Source: an uncultured Adlercreutzia sp. (lineage in GTDB: Bacteria; Actinomycetota; Coriobacteriia; Coriobacteriales; Eggerthellaceae). Taken from it: 64,000 bases of DNA. Under the pieces are notes generated by a model that saw only the letters and a list, made by a program, of their open reading frames with translations, was not told the DNA's origin and ran no database searches. The translations under genes were made by a program, and so were the position numbers. Position 1 is the stretch's first letter. Each line of letters starts with the position of its first letter. The stretch lies in the NCBI GenBank assembly GCA_910589165.1, contig CAJUSP010000011.1:44604-108603 (forward strand). The letters run 5' to 3'. This document shows positions 51,081-60,360 of this stretch, piece by piece.

Positions 51081-53468
51081 CTATCCTTTCTTTCCAACGT
51101 TTTGGCCAGGCATCGTGCGGCGGGCGTCGAAGACGCCCTCGATGTCGGTGAGCCGCTTGATCATGCGCTCGATGACCGACAGGTCCGACACCTGGAACAA
51201 GAAGCGCATCTCGACCATACCATCGCGGTGGGTGGTGGTGTTCGACGACAGCACGTTTGCTCCCATTTCGGAAATTACGCGCGTCACATCGAGCAGCAGG
51301 TTCATGCGGTCGAGCGCCTCCACGAAGATCTCCACCTGGTAGCTCGTGCCCTTGGAGGGCGTCCCCTCCCATTCCACCTCGATGATGCGCTCCGGGTGGC
51401 GCTTCAAATCAAGCGCGTTGGGGCAGTCGGCCCGATGGACCGACACGCCGCGGCCGCGGGTCACGAACCCCAAGATGTCGTCGCCGGGCACCGGGTTGCA
51501 GCAGCGCGACAGGCGCACGAGCACGTCGTCGACTCCCTTCACCACAATGCCCTGGGAGGAATGGGTCTCGTGCTTCTTCGGCCGCTTCACGCTGGTGAGC
51601 ATGGGGGCCATCACCCCGGTGGACGAGGCGGAACTGCCTGGGGCCGCCTTCTCGGCCTCCTCGTTGCCCTTGTCGACGAGAATCTTCAGCAGGCGGTTCG
51701 CCACGTGCTGGGCCTTCTCCTTGCCGGTGCCCAAATGCACGTACATCTCATCGGGGTCTTTGAACCCGAGGGCATCGGCCACCAGCTTCAGCGCCCGCAT
51801 GCTTTGGGCGCTCGAGAGCCCCAGCCCGTGCTTGCGCATCTCGCGCATGAGCATGTCGCGGCCCATCTGCATGTCGTCGGATCGTGTCACCTTCGAGAAG
51901 TAGCTGCGAATTTTCGAACGCGCCGAAGGGGTCTTCACGATGTTCAGCCAGTCGCGGGAGGGGCTCGCGCTCTTCTGGGTGAGCACCTCCACGCGGTCGC
52001 CCACTTGCAGCTGGTAGGACAGCGGCACGATGGAGCCGTTCACCTTGGCACCCACGCAGTGGTTGCCCACCTCGGTGTGGATGGCATAGGCGAAATCGAC
52101 CGGGGTGGATCCGGCGCGCAAGCTCATGACCTCGCCCTTCGGCGTGAACACGAACACCTCGGTGTCGTCGAGGTCCATCTTCAGCGACTTCAAAAACTCG
52201 CGGGAGTCCTCGGTCTCGTCCTGCCAGTCGACCATCTGGCGCAGCCACGCCAGCTGGGCGTCCAGGTTGTCGGCACCGCCGGGGCGCGAGGCACCGGTTT
52301 CCTTGTAGCGCCAGTGGGCCGCCACGCCGTATTCGGAATTGCGGTGCATCTCCTCGGTGCGGATCTGCACCTCGAGCGGGCGTCCTGCCGGGCCCATGAC
52401 CGTCGTGTGCAGCGACTGGTACATGTTGAACTTCGGCATGGCGATGTAATCTTTGAAGCGGCCGGGCATGGGGTGCCACAGGGTATGTACTGCGCCCAGC
52501 GCCGAGTAGCAGTCCTTCACCGAGGTGGTGATGATGCGCACGGCGATAAGGTCGTAGATCTCCGAGAAACCTTTGCCCTTCTTCGTCATCTTCTGGTAGA
52601 TGGAGTACAAATGCTTCGGGCGCCCCATAATTTGGGCCGTAATGCCCACCTTCCCCATCTCGTCGTGGAGCACGTTGATGACGTCGGCCAGGTACTGCTC
52701 GCGCTCGGCGCGCGACTCGGTGACCATGCGGGACACCTGCTTGTACTTGTTCGGCTCCAGGTAGAAGAACGACAGGTCCTCCAGCTCCCACTTGATGGAG
52801 TTGATGCCCAGGCGGTGCGCGATGGGGGCGTAGATTTCCAAAGTCTCACGGGATTTGAAGATGCGGCGATCCTCGCGCAGGGCCGCCAGCGTGCGCATGT
52901 TGTGCAGGCGGTCGGCCAGCTTGATGACGATGACGCGAATGTCCTTCGACATGGCCACGAACATCTTGCGGATGGTGGCCGCCTGCTCGTCGGTGAGGGA
53001 CTCCACCTCGATGCGGGTGATCTTCGTGACGCCCTCCACCAGCGCGCGCACCTGGGGATTGAAGGTCTTCTCGACCTCCTCTGCGGTGACCTTCGTGTCT
53101 TCCACGGTGTCGTGGAGCAGCGCCGCGGTGATGGTCTCGGCGTCCATGCGCAGATCGGCCAGGATGATGCCCACCTCGATGGGGTGGATGATGAAGGGCT
53201 CGCCGGACTTGCGGCACTGGCCGGCGTGGGCCTCGGAAGCGAACTCGAAAGCCCGGCGCAGCATGGCCTCTTCCTGCTCGTCCATATAGGCCGAGGTCAG
53301 CCGCGTCAGCTCGGCGAAGCGGTCTTCCGGGGTCGCGGGCGCGCCCGAGGCGCCCTCCGCCGTGGGGTGCGGCTTGCCCAGGAGCGCGTCCACCGCCTCC
53401 TTCGTGGCCACGCCGGAGCTGACCGCCTCGGCCGCTGCCCGCACGCTATCGTTCTTCTCGGCGCCCAC
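51081..53468 (-). CDS. rel: Bifunctional (p)ppGpp synthetase/hydrolase Rel
   Basis: A 795-residue stringent-response enzyme (also annotated relA). The hydrolase HD domain has LLHDTVEDTKVT, and the synthetase has FKDYIAMPKFNMYQSLHT. The TGS domain (VFVFTPKGEVMSLRAGSTP), a zinc-finger region (SRCCNPVPGDDILGF) and a C-terminal ACT domain follow. The start is GTG 53468 with GGGAGG in front; an open frame 44 codons longer runs through a REP-like element and is rejected. Probably both makes and breaks down (p)ppGpp. Confidence 0.93.
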   Translation of the reverse strand: MGAEKNDSVRAAAEAVSSGVATKEAVDALLGKPHPTAEGASGAPATPEDRFAELTRLTSAYMDEQEEAMLRRAFEFASEAHAGQCRKSGEPFIIHPIEVGIILADLRMDAETITAALLHDTVEDTKVTAEEVEKTFNPQVRALVEGVTKITRIEVESLTDEQAATIRKMFVAMSKDIRVIVIKLADRLHNMRTLAALREDRRIFKSRETLEIYAPIAHRLGINSIKWELEDLSFFYLEPNKYKQVSRMVTESRAEREQYLADVINVLHDEMGKVGITAQIMGRPKHLYSIYQKMTKKGKGFSEIYDLIAVRIITTSVKDCYSALGAVHTLWHPMPGRFKDYIAMPKFNMYQSLHTTVMGPAGRPLEVQIRTEEMHRNSEYGVAAHWRYKETGASRPGGADNLDAQLAWLRQMVDWQDETEDSREFLKSLKMDLDDTEVFVFTPKGEVMSLRAGSTPVDFAYAIHTEVGNHCVGAKVNGSIVPLSYQLQVGDRVEVLTQKSASPSRDWLNIVKTPSARSKIRSYFSKVTRSDDMQMGRDMLMREMRKHGLGLSSAQSMRALKLVADALGFKDPDEMYVHLGTGKEKAQHVANRLLKILVDKGNEEAEKAAPGSSASSTGVMAPMLTSVKRPKKHETHSSQGIVVKGVDDVLVRLSRCCNPVPGDDILGFVTRGRGVSVHRADCPNALDLKRHPERIIEVEWEGTPSKGTSYQVEIFVEALDRMNLLLDVTRVISEMGANVLSSNTTTHRDGMVEMRFLFQVSDLSVIERMIKRLTDIEGVFDARRTMPGQNVGKKG

Positions 53469-53513
53469 AGCGCCTCCCTTCTCCAAGCAACCAATCGGCT
53501 GCGTTCTCTCTTT

Positions 53514-53650
53514 CGTAGGGCAAGGGCCATGCCCTTGCCGCTCAACCGGCAAACGCCTGCGCCCCTCCCGTAGGGCAAGGGCCATGCCCTTGCCGCTCAA
53601 CCGGCAACGCCTGACAAAAACGGAAAGGGCATGGCCCTTTCCCTACGGGG
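53514..53650. repeat. BIME/REP-like element, copy 4 (three units)
   Basis: Two tandem forward units starting at 53514 and 53569 (each with AAGGGCCATGCCCTT and CGCTCAACCGGCAA), then a reverse unit ending CCCTACGGGG at 53650. It occupies most of the gap between the RecJ-RecQ-like gene and rel. The richest copy in the window. Confidence 0.85.
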
Positions 53651-53667
53651 CGATCCGGGCAACCTCT

Positions 53668-56600
53668 CTACCGGCCTGCGCCGCCGCGGGGCACGATGGG
53701 GTGGCTCAGGCGCACGGTGAGGGTGGGGCCGTCGGTGCCCAGGGCCCAGTTGCAGAAGCCGCCGAACAGCGTGCGTTCGTCGATGCCCTCGCGGTAGCGC
53801 ACCGAATCGGTGAGCTCCACCTTCGACGCCCCCTCGCGCACCCGCACCCACAGCCGCGGGCGGCCCGCCTCGTACACCGTGCGCGTCTCGATGAGCCCTA
53901 GCTCGCGGAACACCGCCAAGCCGCAGGCGGCCGCCGAGGGGCTCACGGCGCGGAAGCAGTCGCTGGCCTGCTCGGCCAAGTCGGCATCGGCCACGCAGAA
54001 GTAGTCGTCGGGGTTGTGGCGCTGCAGGGCCCGCAGCTTGCGGTACACCTGGGCCATCACGTCGTGGTCGGGGGTCATCTCCGCCAGGATGCGCTCGTTA
54101 ATGGAGGCGTCGCCCCGCCCGTAGAGCAGGTGCACCCAGGCCGGCTTCCCATCGCGCCCGGCCCGGCCGCTCATCTGGTTGAACTCCACGTCGCTGAAGG
54201 GCAGGTGGTAGAGCACCACGTGGCGGATATTGGGGATGTCCACCCCTTCCCCGAAGGCCGAGGTGGCCACGAGCACCTTCAAGTCGTCGTTGCGGAACAG
54301 CTCCTCGATGCGCTTGCGCTCGTCGCGGGAGAGCCCGGCGTTGTAGAAGCCGATCATGCAGGCGAGCTGGGGCACGCGCCGGCGCAGAAGGCGCGCCAGG
54401 GCCACGGAGTGCTCGCGGGAATTCACGTACACGACCATCTTCTCGCCCCGCGCCACGAGGCTCGCCAGGTAGTCGTCGCGGTGCGCAATGTTGCGCTGAT
54501 CGTCGAGGTAGAGGTTGTCGCGGGCCGTCTCGTCGATGACCGACTCGGTTACCGCCAGCGTCTCGTCGATGTCGGCGGCAATGCGGTCGTTGGCCGTGGC
54601 CGTCATCGCAAGCACTACCGGCGCCCCCAGGCGCGCAAGCGCGCTGTTCAGCTGCGTGTAGGCCACCCGCTGACCGGCCTTGGCCTGGCCGATATGGTGC
54701 GCCTCGTCCACCACCACAAAGCCGATGCGCCCCGAGGCGGCCAGCTCGTCGGCGTGGAACATGAGGTACTCCGGCGTGGTAAGCACGATGTCCAGCGAGC
54801 CGTCGGCCAGCCCCGCGTACACCGCCGCGCGCTCCTCCGGGGTGCTCTCGCCGGTGATGACGGCGCTTGCGATGCCGAAGCGCTCGAGGCTCGTCCGCAG
54901 GTGGAACACCTGGTCGGCAATGAGCGCCCGCAACGGGTAGATGAACAGGCTCGCCGACCGGTCGCGCAGGGCGCGCCAGGCCGCGTACACCTGGAAGCAC
55001 AGCGACTTGCCCCGGCCCGTGGCCATGACGGCAAAGGTGGACTTCCCCGCCCGCAGCCGATCGAGAATCTCGCGCTGGGCTGGGTGCAGCGGACGGTCGC
55101 CGATGATGGCGGACACGAGCGCCGCCTCCAGGCCGTCCGGGTCGGTGGCCGCCAGCTGCTCCCACCGCTTCCGTGCCGGCGCCAGATCGGGCACGGGGGC
55201 CTCGGGTACCTCGCACGCCTCGTCCGCGCACAGGCTCTCGTCGCTTTCCGCGAACAAATCCGAGAAGAACGACAGCGCCGCCGGATCGAGGCAAGCCTCG
55301 AGCGCACAGCAGGTGCGAGCCGGGGCCACGGTTTCCAGCATGGCCTTCACCGAGCGCCGGCCGCGCCATTCGTCGATCTGCACCGTGAAGGCGGCATCCA
55401 CCACCGCGTCGTTTCCCAGCAGCGCGTCGATGGCAGCGCAGTGGAACATGATGCCGGCCACGGAAGCCCGCCCGTTGGTAAGCGTGCAGGCGAAGTGGTC
55501 CTTGGTCTGGCCGACGGCGCGGCAGTTCACAAGCGTCACGCCCTGGGCCAGATACACCGGCTGGGGGTTCTCCTGGCCGAAGGGGGCCAGGCAGTCCACG
55601 AGCCCCACGGTTTCCAGCGTGAGCTCGTCGAGGCTCACGGCGGCGTCCACCTCGGTCAGCGGATGGAAGGCCGACTCCGGCAGCTTCTGCATGTACTCGT
55701 CAAGGCGCCGGGCGAATTCCTGAAGGTTCTTCGTGGGAATGGTCACGCCCACCGCGGCCCCGTGGCCGCCGAAGCGCGTGGTAAGGTCAGAGAGCGATTC
55801 CACCGCCTCGAACAGGTTCACGTCGCCCACCGAGCGGCCGGAGCCGCGGGCCTCGTCGCCCTCGATGGTGAACAGCAGCGACGGCACCCCGTAGGTGTTC
55901 ACGAGCCGCGAGGCCACAATGCCCTTCACGCCCTCGTGCCAGCCCTCGCCGGCCACCACGAGCGCCCGCTGGCCGTGGTAGATCTCGCTGGCCTGGGCCT
56001 TCGCGATGTCGGAGAGCTCGGCCTCGATGGCGCGCCGCTGGTTGTTCACGTCCTCCAGCGCCTCGGCCATCGTGCAGCACTCGGCGTAGTTGTCGCACAT
56101 AAGCAAATCGAGGGCCAAATCGGCGTTGCCCATGCGCCCGGCGGCGTTCAGCCGCGGAATGAGCGAGAACGACAGGTTCGTGGCCGTCATGGGCTTGCCC
56201 GCCTGGCCGGTGGTGGCCAACAGCGCGGCAATGCAGGGCCGGGGGTTCGCGTTCATGCGGGCGAGGCCATCGGCCACGAGCGCCCGGTTCTCGTCGCGCA
56301 TGGGCATGAGGTCGGCCACAGTGCCCAGGGTGGCGAAGTCGGTGTAGGATCGCCACAGGTGCGGGAAGCCCAGCCGGCTACCGAGCACCTGCACGAGCTT
56401 CAGGGCCACGCCCACGCCGGCCAAAATGGAGCTGGGGCAGCCCGGATGCATCTTCGGGTCGGCCACCGCCACGCCCTCGGGCACCAAGTCGGCGGCCTCG
56501 TGGTGGTCGGTGATGTACACCTCCACCCCCGTCTTCAGGATTTCCGCCACCTCGTCCTTGCAGGCGATGCCGCAGTCTACCGTGACGATGACGTCCGGGT

Positions 56601-57003
56601 CCAGGGCGCGGGCGCGCTCGAAGGCGGCCGCGGTAATGCCGTATCCCTCGTCGAAGCGCCGGGGAATGAAGGGGAAGGCGCAGGCGCCAAGCGCCCGCAA
56701 GCCGCGGGTAAGCACCGTCGTAGCCGATATGCCGTCCAAGTCGAAGTCGCCGAACACGACGATGCGCTTCTTGGCCGCCATGGCCGCCATAAGGCCGTCC
56801 GCCACCTCTTCCAAACCGGGAATGTCCAGGGGGTTCAGCCAATCGCGGTCGAGCGAGGGATGCAGGAAATCGCGGGCGGCCTCCGGCGTGTCGATGCCGC
56901 GGCCCACCAGGGTGGCGGCGATGAACCGGGGCAGGCGCAGGGCATTTTGAAGCCGTAGCGTGGCCTCGGGGGATGCCTCCCGAATACTGAATTGCGCGGT
57001 CAT
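53668..57003 (-). CDS. recJ: RecJ exonuclease fused to a RecQ-like DEAH helicase
   Basis: A 1111-residue two-module protein. Residues about 1-570 are RecJ: the DHH metal motifs VFGDFDLDG (84-91), VDCG (142-145) and TDHHE (165-169), then AGEGWHEGVKGIVASRL of DHHA1 and an OB-like segment. Residues about 600-960 are an SF2 helicase: ATGRGKSLCFQV (661-672), DEAH (766-769), TATAND and QMSGRAGRDG (943-952), closest to RecQ. The RecQ zinc-binding cysteines and an HRDC domain are not seen; a winged-helix-like end replaces them. The two activities work together in RecF-type repair, so fusion makes sense. Its promoter is at 57050-57078. Confidence 0.88.
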   Translation of the reverse strand: MTAQFSIREASPEATLRLQNALRLPRFIAATLVGRGIDTPEAARDFLHPSLDRDWLNPLDIPGLEEVADGLMAAMAAKKRIVVFGDFDLDGISATTVLTRGLRALGACAFPFIPRRFDEGYGITAAAFERARALDPDVIVTVDCGIACKDEVAEILKTGVEVYITDHHEAADLVPEGVAVADPKMHPGCPSSILAGVGVALKLVQVLGSRLGFPHLWRSYTDFATLGTVADLMPMRDENRALVADGLARMNANPRPCIAALLATTGQAGKPMTATNLSFSLIPRLNAAGRMGNADLALDLLMCDNYAECCTMAEALEDVNNQRRAIEAELSDIAKAQASEIYHGQRALVVAGEGWHEGVKGIVASRLVNTYGVPSLLFTIEGDEARGSGRSVGDVNLFEAVESLSDLTTRFGGHGAAVGVTIPTKNLQEFARRLDEYMQKLPESAFHPLTEVDAAVSLDELTLETVGLVDCLAPFGQENPQPVYLAQGVTLVNCRAVGQTKDHFACTLTNGRASVAGIMFHCAAIDALLGNDAVVDAAFTVQIDEWRGRRSVKAMLETVAPARTCCALEACLDPAALSFFSDLFAESDESLCADEACEVPEAPVPDLAPARKRWEQLAATDPDGLEAALVSAIIGDRPLHPAQREILDRLRAGKSTFAVMATGRGKSLCFQVYAAWRALRDRSASLFIYPLRALIADQVFHLRTSLERFGIASAVITGESTPEERAAVYAGLADGSLDIVLTTPEYLMFHADELAASGRIGFVVVDEAHHIGQAKAGQRVAYTQLNSALARLGAPVVLAMTATANDRIAADIDETLAVTESVIDETARDNLYLDDQRNIAHRDDYLASLVARGEKMVVYVNSREHSVALARLLRRRVPQLACMIGFYNAGLSRDERKRIEELFRNDDLKVLVATSAFGEGVDIPNIRHVVLYHLPFSDVEFNQMSGRAGRDGKPAWVHLLYGRGDASINERILAEMTPDHDVMAQVYRKLRALQRHNPDDYFCVADADLAEQASDCFRAVSPSAAACGLAVFRELGLIETRTVYEAGRPRLWVRVREGASKVELTDSVRYREGIDERTLFGGFCNWALGTDGPTLTVRLSHPIVPRGGAGR

Positions 57004-57049
57004 AGTGGTGGGACTACCTTACATGCTCAATGCTCTTTTCTCGCCCGCC

Positions 57050-57078
57050 ATTGTCGCATAAAGCCGCCCCGCTGTCAC
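57050..57078 (-). promoter_or_regulatory. Promoter of the RecJ-RecQ-like gene
   Basis: Minus strand GTGACA (57078-57073), a 17-base spacer, GACAAT (57055-57050), about 45 bases before the ATG at 57003. Confidence 0.65.
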
Positions 57079-57185
57079 CGCCACCAGGCAGCCTGTTGCC
57101 CAGTCTGCACGACCTCTCCGCTTGGTGTCCCGCAATGGGGACAGATATTGCTCCGACCGGCCGCAGGGGGCGGCCTACGCTTGGT

Positions 57186-58283
57186 CTAGCGGTTGTCCAC
57201 CTTTTCCGGATACAGGTCGTGGTGGGCCAAGCGATCCCAGGCCACCTCTTCCCAACGGGTGCCGGGGCGGCCGTAGTTGCAGTAGGGGTCGATGGAGATG
57301 CCACCGCGGGGCGTGAACTTGCCCCACACCTCGATGTACTTCGGATCCATAAGCGCGATGAGATCCTTCATGATGATGTTCATGCAGTCCTCGTGGAAGT
57401 CGCCATGGTTGCGGAAGCTGAACAGGTACAGCTTCAGGCTCTTCGACTCCACCATGCGCTCGCCGGGCACGTAGGAGATGTAGATGGTGGCGAAGTCGGG
57501 CTGGCCCGTGATGGGGCACAGGCTCGTGAACTCCGGGCAGTTGAACTTCACGAAGTAGTCGTTGCCCGGGTGCTTGTTTTCGAAGGTCTCGAGCACCGAG
57601 GGGTCGTAGTCCTGGGGGTAGCGGGTGCCCTGGTTGCCGAGGAGCGTGAGATCGGCGGTCTCGTCAGCCGTGCGGCCGGCAGCGGCCGCTGCGGCCGGGG
57701 CCTGCGCCTTCGCGGAGGTCTTCTTGGCGGCGGCTGCCGGCTTCGCGCTCTTAACCGCGGCGGCCTTGGCTGCCGGCTTGGCGGCGCTCCCCTTGCGCGC
57801 GGCCACCGACGCCTGAGCCGCCGCTAGCACCGAAGCCGACACGCCGGCCTGGGCTGCTTTATCGGCCGCAGACAGCGCAGGGGCAACCTTCACGGGCGCA
57901 CCCGTCTTGGCGCGCTCGGCCGCCTCCACGAAGTGAGCCGGCGCCGTACCGTTTTTGAGCGCCGCCTCGCGGGCGGCGGCCAAATCCATGGGCGGCCCCA
58001 GCGACGGCTTGGCGTCCTTCTTCGCCGGCGACTTCGCGGTTTTCGCCGCCACCTTGGGAGACTTCTCGGACACAGTGGACTTCCCCGCCTTTGCTCCCTT
58101 CGCCTTTGCAGCGGGCTTGCCCTGCTTCTCCATGAAGTCGGCCACGGACTTCAGGGCCGCCGCATCCACCGATCCCGCCGCCACAGCGCCGGTCGCATCA
58201 TCAGCCGCACCTCCGGCCTCGGAAGCCTCTTCCAAACCATCTTCGCTGCCGAACAGTGCCTCGGCCATTTCCATCGGTTTCAT
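57186..58283 (-). CDS. queF: NADPH-dependent preQ0 reductase QueF with H1-like N-terminal tail
   Basis: A 365-residue protein. The C-terminal 140 residues are type I QueF, which reduces preQ0 to preQ1 for queuosine: catalytic Cys in TSLCPITGQPDF, the family motif ESKSLKLYLFSFRNH, and HGDFHEDC. The first 215 residues or so are an added, low-complexity Ala/Lys/Pro-rich region like the tail of histone H1 or of actinobacterial HU proteins. It is the last gene of queD-queE-queC-queF. The tail might bind nucleic acid, such as tRNA, but no domain is recognised. Confidence 0.92.
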   Translation of the reverse strand: MKPMEMAEALFGSEDGLEEASEAGGAADDATGAVAAGSVDAAALKSVADFMEKQGKPAAKAKGAKAGKSTVSEKSPKVAAKTAKSPAKKDAKPSLGPPMDLAAAREAALKNGTAPAHFVEAAERAKTGAPVKVAPALSAADKAAQAGVSASVLAAAQASVAARKGSAAKPAAKAAAVKSAKPAAAAKKTSAKAQAPAAAAAAGRTADETADLTLLGNQGTRYPQDYDPSVLETFENKHPGNDYFVKFNCPEFTSLCPITGQPDFATIYISYVPGERMVESKSLKLYLFSFRNHGDFHEDCMNIIMKDLIALMDPKYIEVWGKFTPRGGISIDPYCNYGRPGTRWEEVAWDRLAHHDLYPEKVDNR

Positions 58284-58286
58284 AAA

Positions 58287-59009
58287 CTATCCTTTCAACG
58301 CCGGGTCGGGAACGTCATTGGCGGCGAAGGCGGCGGCGCGGTCCAGGCAGGTGGCGCACTGGCCGCAGGGGGCTTTCCCACCCTCGTAGCAGGACCACGT
58401 GAGCTCGTAGGGCACGCCGAGCTCAAGGCCCGTGCGCACGATGTCGGCCTTGGTTGCCTCCACGAACGGCGCCTCCAGGCGCAGCTCGCCGCCGGTACCC
58501 TCGACAATGGCGCGGTTCATGGCCTGCACGAAGGCGAGCGAGCAGTCGGGGTAGGCGTTGCCGGCCACGTCGTCGTGGTGAGCGCCGTAGTACACCACCG
58601 AGCATTCCAGGGAAAGCGCCATGGAAGCCGCCGCCGACAGGAAGAGCCCGTTGCGGAAGGGCACGTAGGTGCTCACCGCTGCGCCGTCGGAGCCTTCCTC
58701 ATCAGCCGATGCGGCCGAAATTTCTGCCTGCTGCTCGGCGTAGGTGCCGTGGGGCACCGCCGCTCCAGACTGGGCGAGCAGCGAGCAGGCGCTGTCGGCA
58801 AAGATGGCTCCCAAATCGAGAAAGCGCTGCTCGACGCCGTAATGGGCCGCCACGGCCCGCGCCGCCTCAATCTCGCGCACGTGCTTCTGCCCGTAGCTGA
58901 TGGACAGCGCGTACACGTTCTGGGCACCGTATTCGTTCACGGCCATGGCCAGCAGCGTCGTGGAATCCACGCCGCCCGAGCACAGCACCAGCGCTTTCTT
59001 GTCGTTCAC
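58287..59009 (-). CDS. queC: 7-cyano-7-deazaguanine (preQ0) synthase
   Basis: A 240-residue ATP-dependent enzyme that makes preQ0 from 7-carboxy-7-deazaguanine. PP-loop LVLCSGGVDSTTLLAMA; zinc-site cysteines WSCYEGGKAPCGQCATCLDR near the C-terminus. Slightly longer than average because of an acidic insert (SADEEGSDG). Lies 3 bases from queF. Confidence 0.95.
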   Translation of the reverse strand: MNDKKALVLCSGGVDSTTLLAMAVNEYGAQNVYALSISYGQKHVREIEAARAVAAHYGVEQRFLDLGAIFADSACSLLAQSGAAVPHGTYAEQQAEISAASADEEGSDGAAVSTYVPFRNGLFLSAAASMALSLECSVVYYGAHHDDVAGNAYPDCSLAFVQAMNRAIVEGTGGELRLEAPFVEATKADIVRTGLELGVPYELTWSCYEGGKAPCGQCATCLDRAAAFAANDVPDPALKG

Positions 59010-59045
59010 AGCTATCCTTTCACTCCGTGAGACAGTGCCCCGCCC

Positions 59046-59831
59046 CTACACACCACGCATCTCGGGGGGCCAGATGACCTTGTGCAGCTGCAACTGCAGG
59101 CGCGCCCGATCGAGGCCGTGCTCTTCCATGTATCGCACGATGGTCGCCGGCTCGATGGCTCCCCATACGGGGCTCAGCAGTACGGTGCAGCGATCCCACA
59201 GCGCCTCCTCGTCGGCGCGCTCGCGGGCGAAGTCGAGGTCATCCTCGCTGCCCACGACGAACTTCACGGCATCGCGGCCGTCGAGCAACCGGTAGTTCTC
59301 GCGGATCATGGCCGCCGACACCGCCTCGCCGGCTCCGGGCGTCTTCCAATCCACCGTGAAGGCAAGTTCGCCGGGAAGCCCCGCCTCGGCGGCCGCACGG
59401 CGCAAGTCGGCCATGGGGGCCAAATCCCGCGCCCCGTTCGTCTCGATTTCCACCCGCAAGGGCCGCGGGTCGTCTACCGTCAGCAGCGCCTGGACCAAAT
59501 CGGGCAGGTAGGGCTGCAGAAGCGGCTCGCCCCCGGTGAGCGTCACGCAGGACACGCCGGTTTCCGCCACCCACGCCACCAAGTCGGGCACGCTCCAACC
59601 CTCCACCTCCACCAGCGGATGGTTCGCCCAGCGCGTGTCGCAGTAGGTGCACCATAGGTTGCAGCCGGCGAAGCGGATGAAGGCGGCCAGGCGCCCGGCG
59701 GCGAGCCCCTCCCCGTTCACGGAGACGAACTTCTCCACCACGGGAAACAGCTGGGCTCGCGGTCGCAGGGTGTGGCGGGCGCCGTGGCGCTCGGCGTCGA
59801 GCAGCCCGTCGTTCTCTTCCTCGGGGACCAT
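59046..59831 (-). CDS. queE: 7-carboxy-7-deazaguanine synthase
   Basis: A 261-residue radical SAM enzyme. The cluster motif is CNLWCTYCDT, preceded by VSVNGEGLAAGRLAAFIRFAG; TLTGGEPLLQ and ETNGARD follow. It converts carboxy-tetrahydropterin to the deazaguanine ring. ATG 59831 lies 3 bases past the queD stop. Confidence 0.94.
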   Translation of the reverse strand: MVPEEENDGLLDAERHGARHTLRPRAQLFPVVEKFVSVNGEGLAAGRLAAFIRFAGCNLWCTYCDTRWANHPLVEVEGWSVPDLVAWVAETGVSCVTLTGGEPLLQPYLPDLVQALLTVDDPRPLRVEIETNGARDLAPMADLRRAAAEAGLPGELAFTVDWKTPGAGEAVSAAMIRENYRLLDGRDAVKFVVGSEDDLDFARERADEEALWDRCTVLLSPVWGAIEPATIVRYMEEHGLDRARLQLQLHKVIWPPEMRGV

Positions 59832-59834
59832 GGC

Positions 59835-60260
59835 CTAGGCGTCCTTGCGGTAGAACGCGCAGTTGTTCGGTGTCTCGTAGACGTCCACCTGGGCCACGGG
59901 CAGGCCCTTAGCGGCCAAAGCGTCGAAGAACCACTTCGCCAGGTTCTCGGCCGTGGTGCGGAAGGGCATCGTGTACAGCGCGAAGCCCTCGCGTTCCAGG
60001 CAGGCCAGGGTGTCGGGGGCCAGCGAGCCCTCCTCGATGATGAAGTGGTGGTCGAGCTTATCGGTGAGCTCGCGCAGGGCGGCCTTGAAGTCGCCGAAAT
60101 CAACCACCATGTCCTTGCAGGTGCCTTGCGCTTGAAGCTCGGCCACCTCAAGGTAGGCCACTACGCGCCAGCGATGCCCGTGCAGGTTCTCGCACTTCCC
60201 GTGGTAATCCGTCAAAAAATGAGAGGCGTCGAAGCTGCTCTCAGTTCTCAGTCCGTACAT
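59835..60260 (-). CDS. queD: 6-carboxy-5,6,7,8-tetrahydropterin synthase
   Basis: A 141-residue enzyme, the first committed step from dihydroneopterin triphosphate. Zinc histidines in SFDASHFL and NLHGHRWRV with the catalytic Cys before (KCENLHGH), plus DFGDFKAALRELTDKLDHHF. First gene of the que operon. Confidence 0.94.
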   Translation of the reverse strand: MYGLRTESSFDASHFLTDYHGKCENLHGHRWRVVAYLEVAELQAQGTCKDMVVDFGDFKAALRELTDKLDHHFIIEEGSLAPDTLACLEREGFALYTMPFRTTAENLAKWFFDALAAKGLPVAQVDVYETPNNCAFYRKDA

Positions 60261-60282
60261 GTTCGTCCTTTCGTCTCGCGCA

Positions 60283-60288
60283 ATTATA
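60283..60288 (-). promoter_or_regulatory. -10 box of the que operon
   Basis: A perfect TATAAT on the minus strand lies 22 bases before the queD ATG, with AAAGGA between. No good -35 is seen at 16-19 bases. The leader would be about 15 bases, too short for a preQ1 riboswitch. Confidence 0.6.
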
Positions 60289-60360
60289 GGATGAAAGAGA
60301 CGCAGGGAAATGCACGGGCTACGGCGGTCACCATGATTTCATTTTGGGAAGGGGCCCTTG

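Noticed and set aside
53469..53600. N-terminal 44-codon extension of Rel
   Set aside because: It is the translation of the REP-like element; a GTG with a good GGGAGG site follows at 53468.
60261..60360. preQ1 riboswitch upstream of queD
   Set aside because: The TATAAT is 22 bases before the ATG, leaving no room for the aptamer, and no preQ1 pseudoknot pattern is seen.
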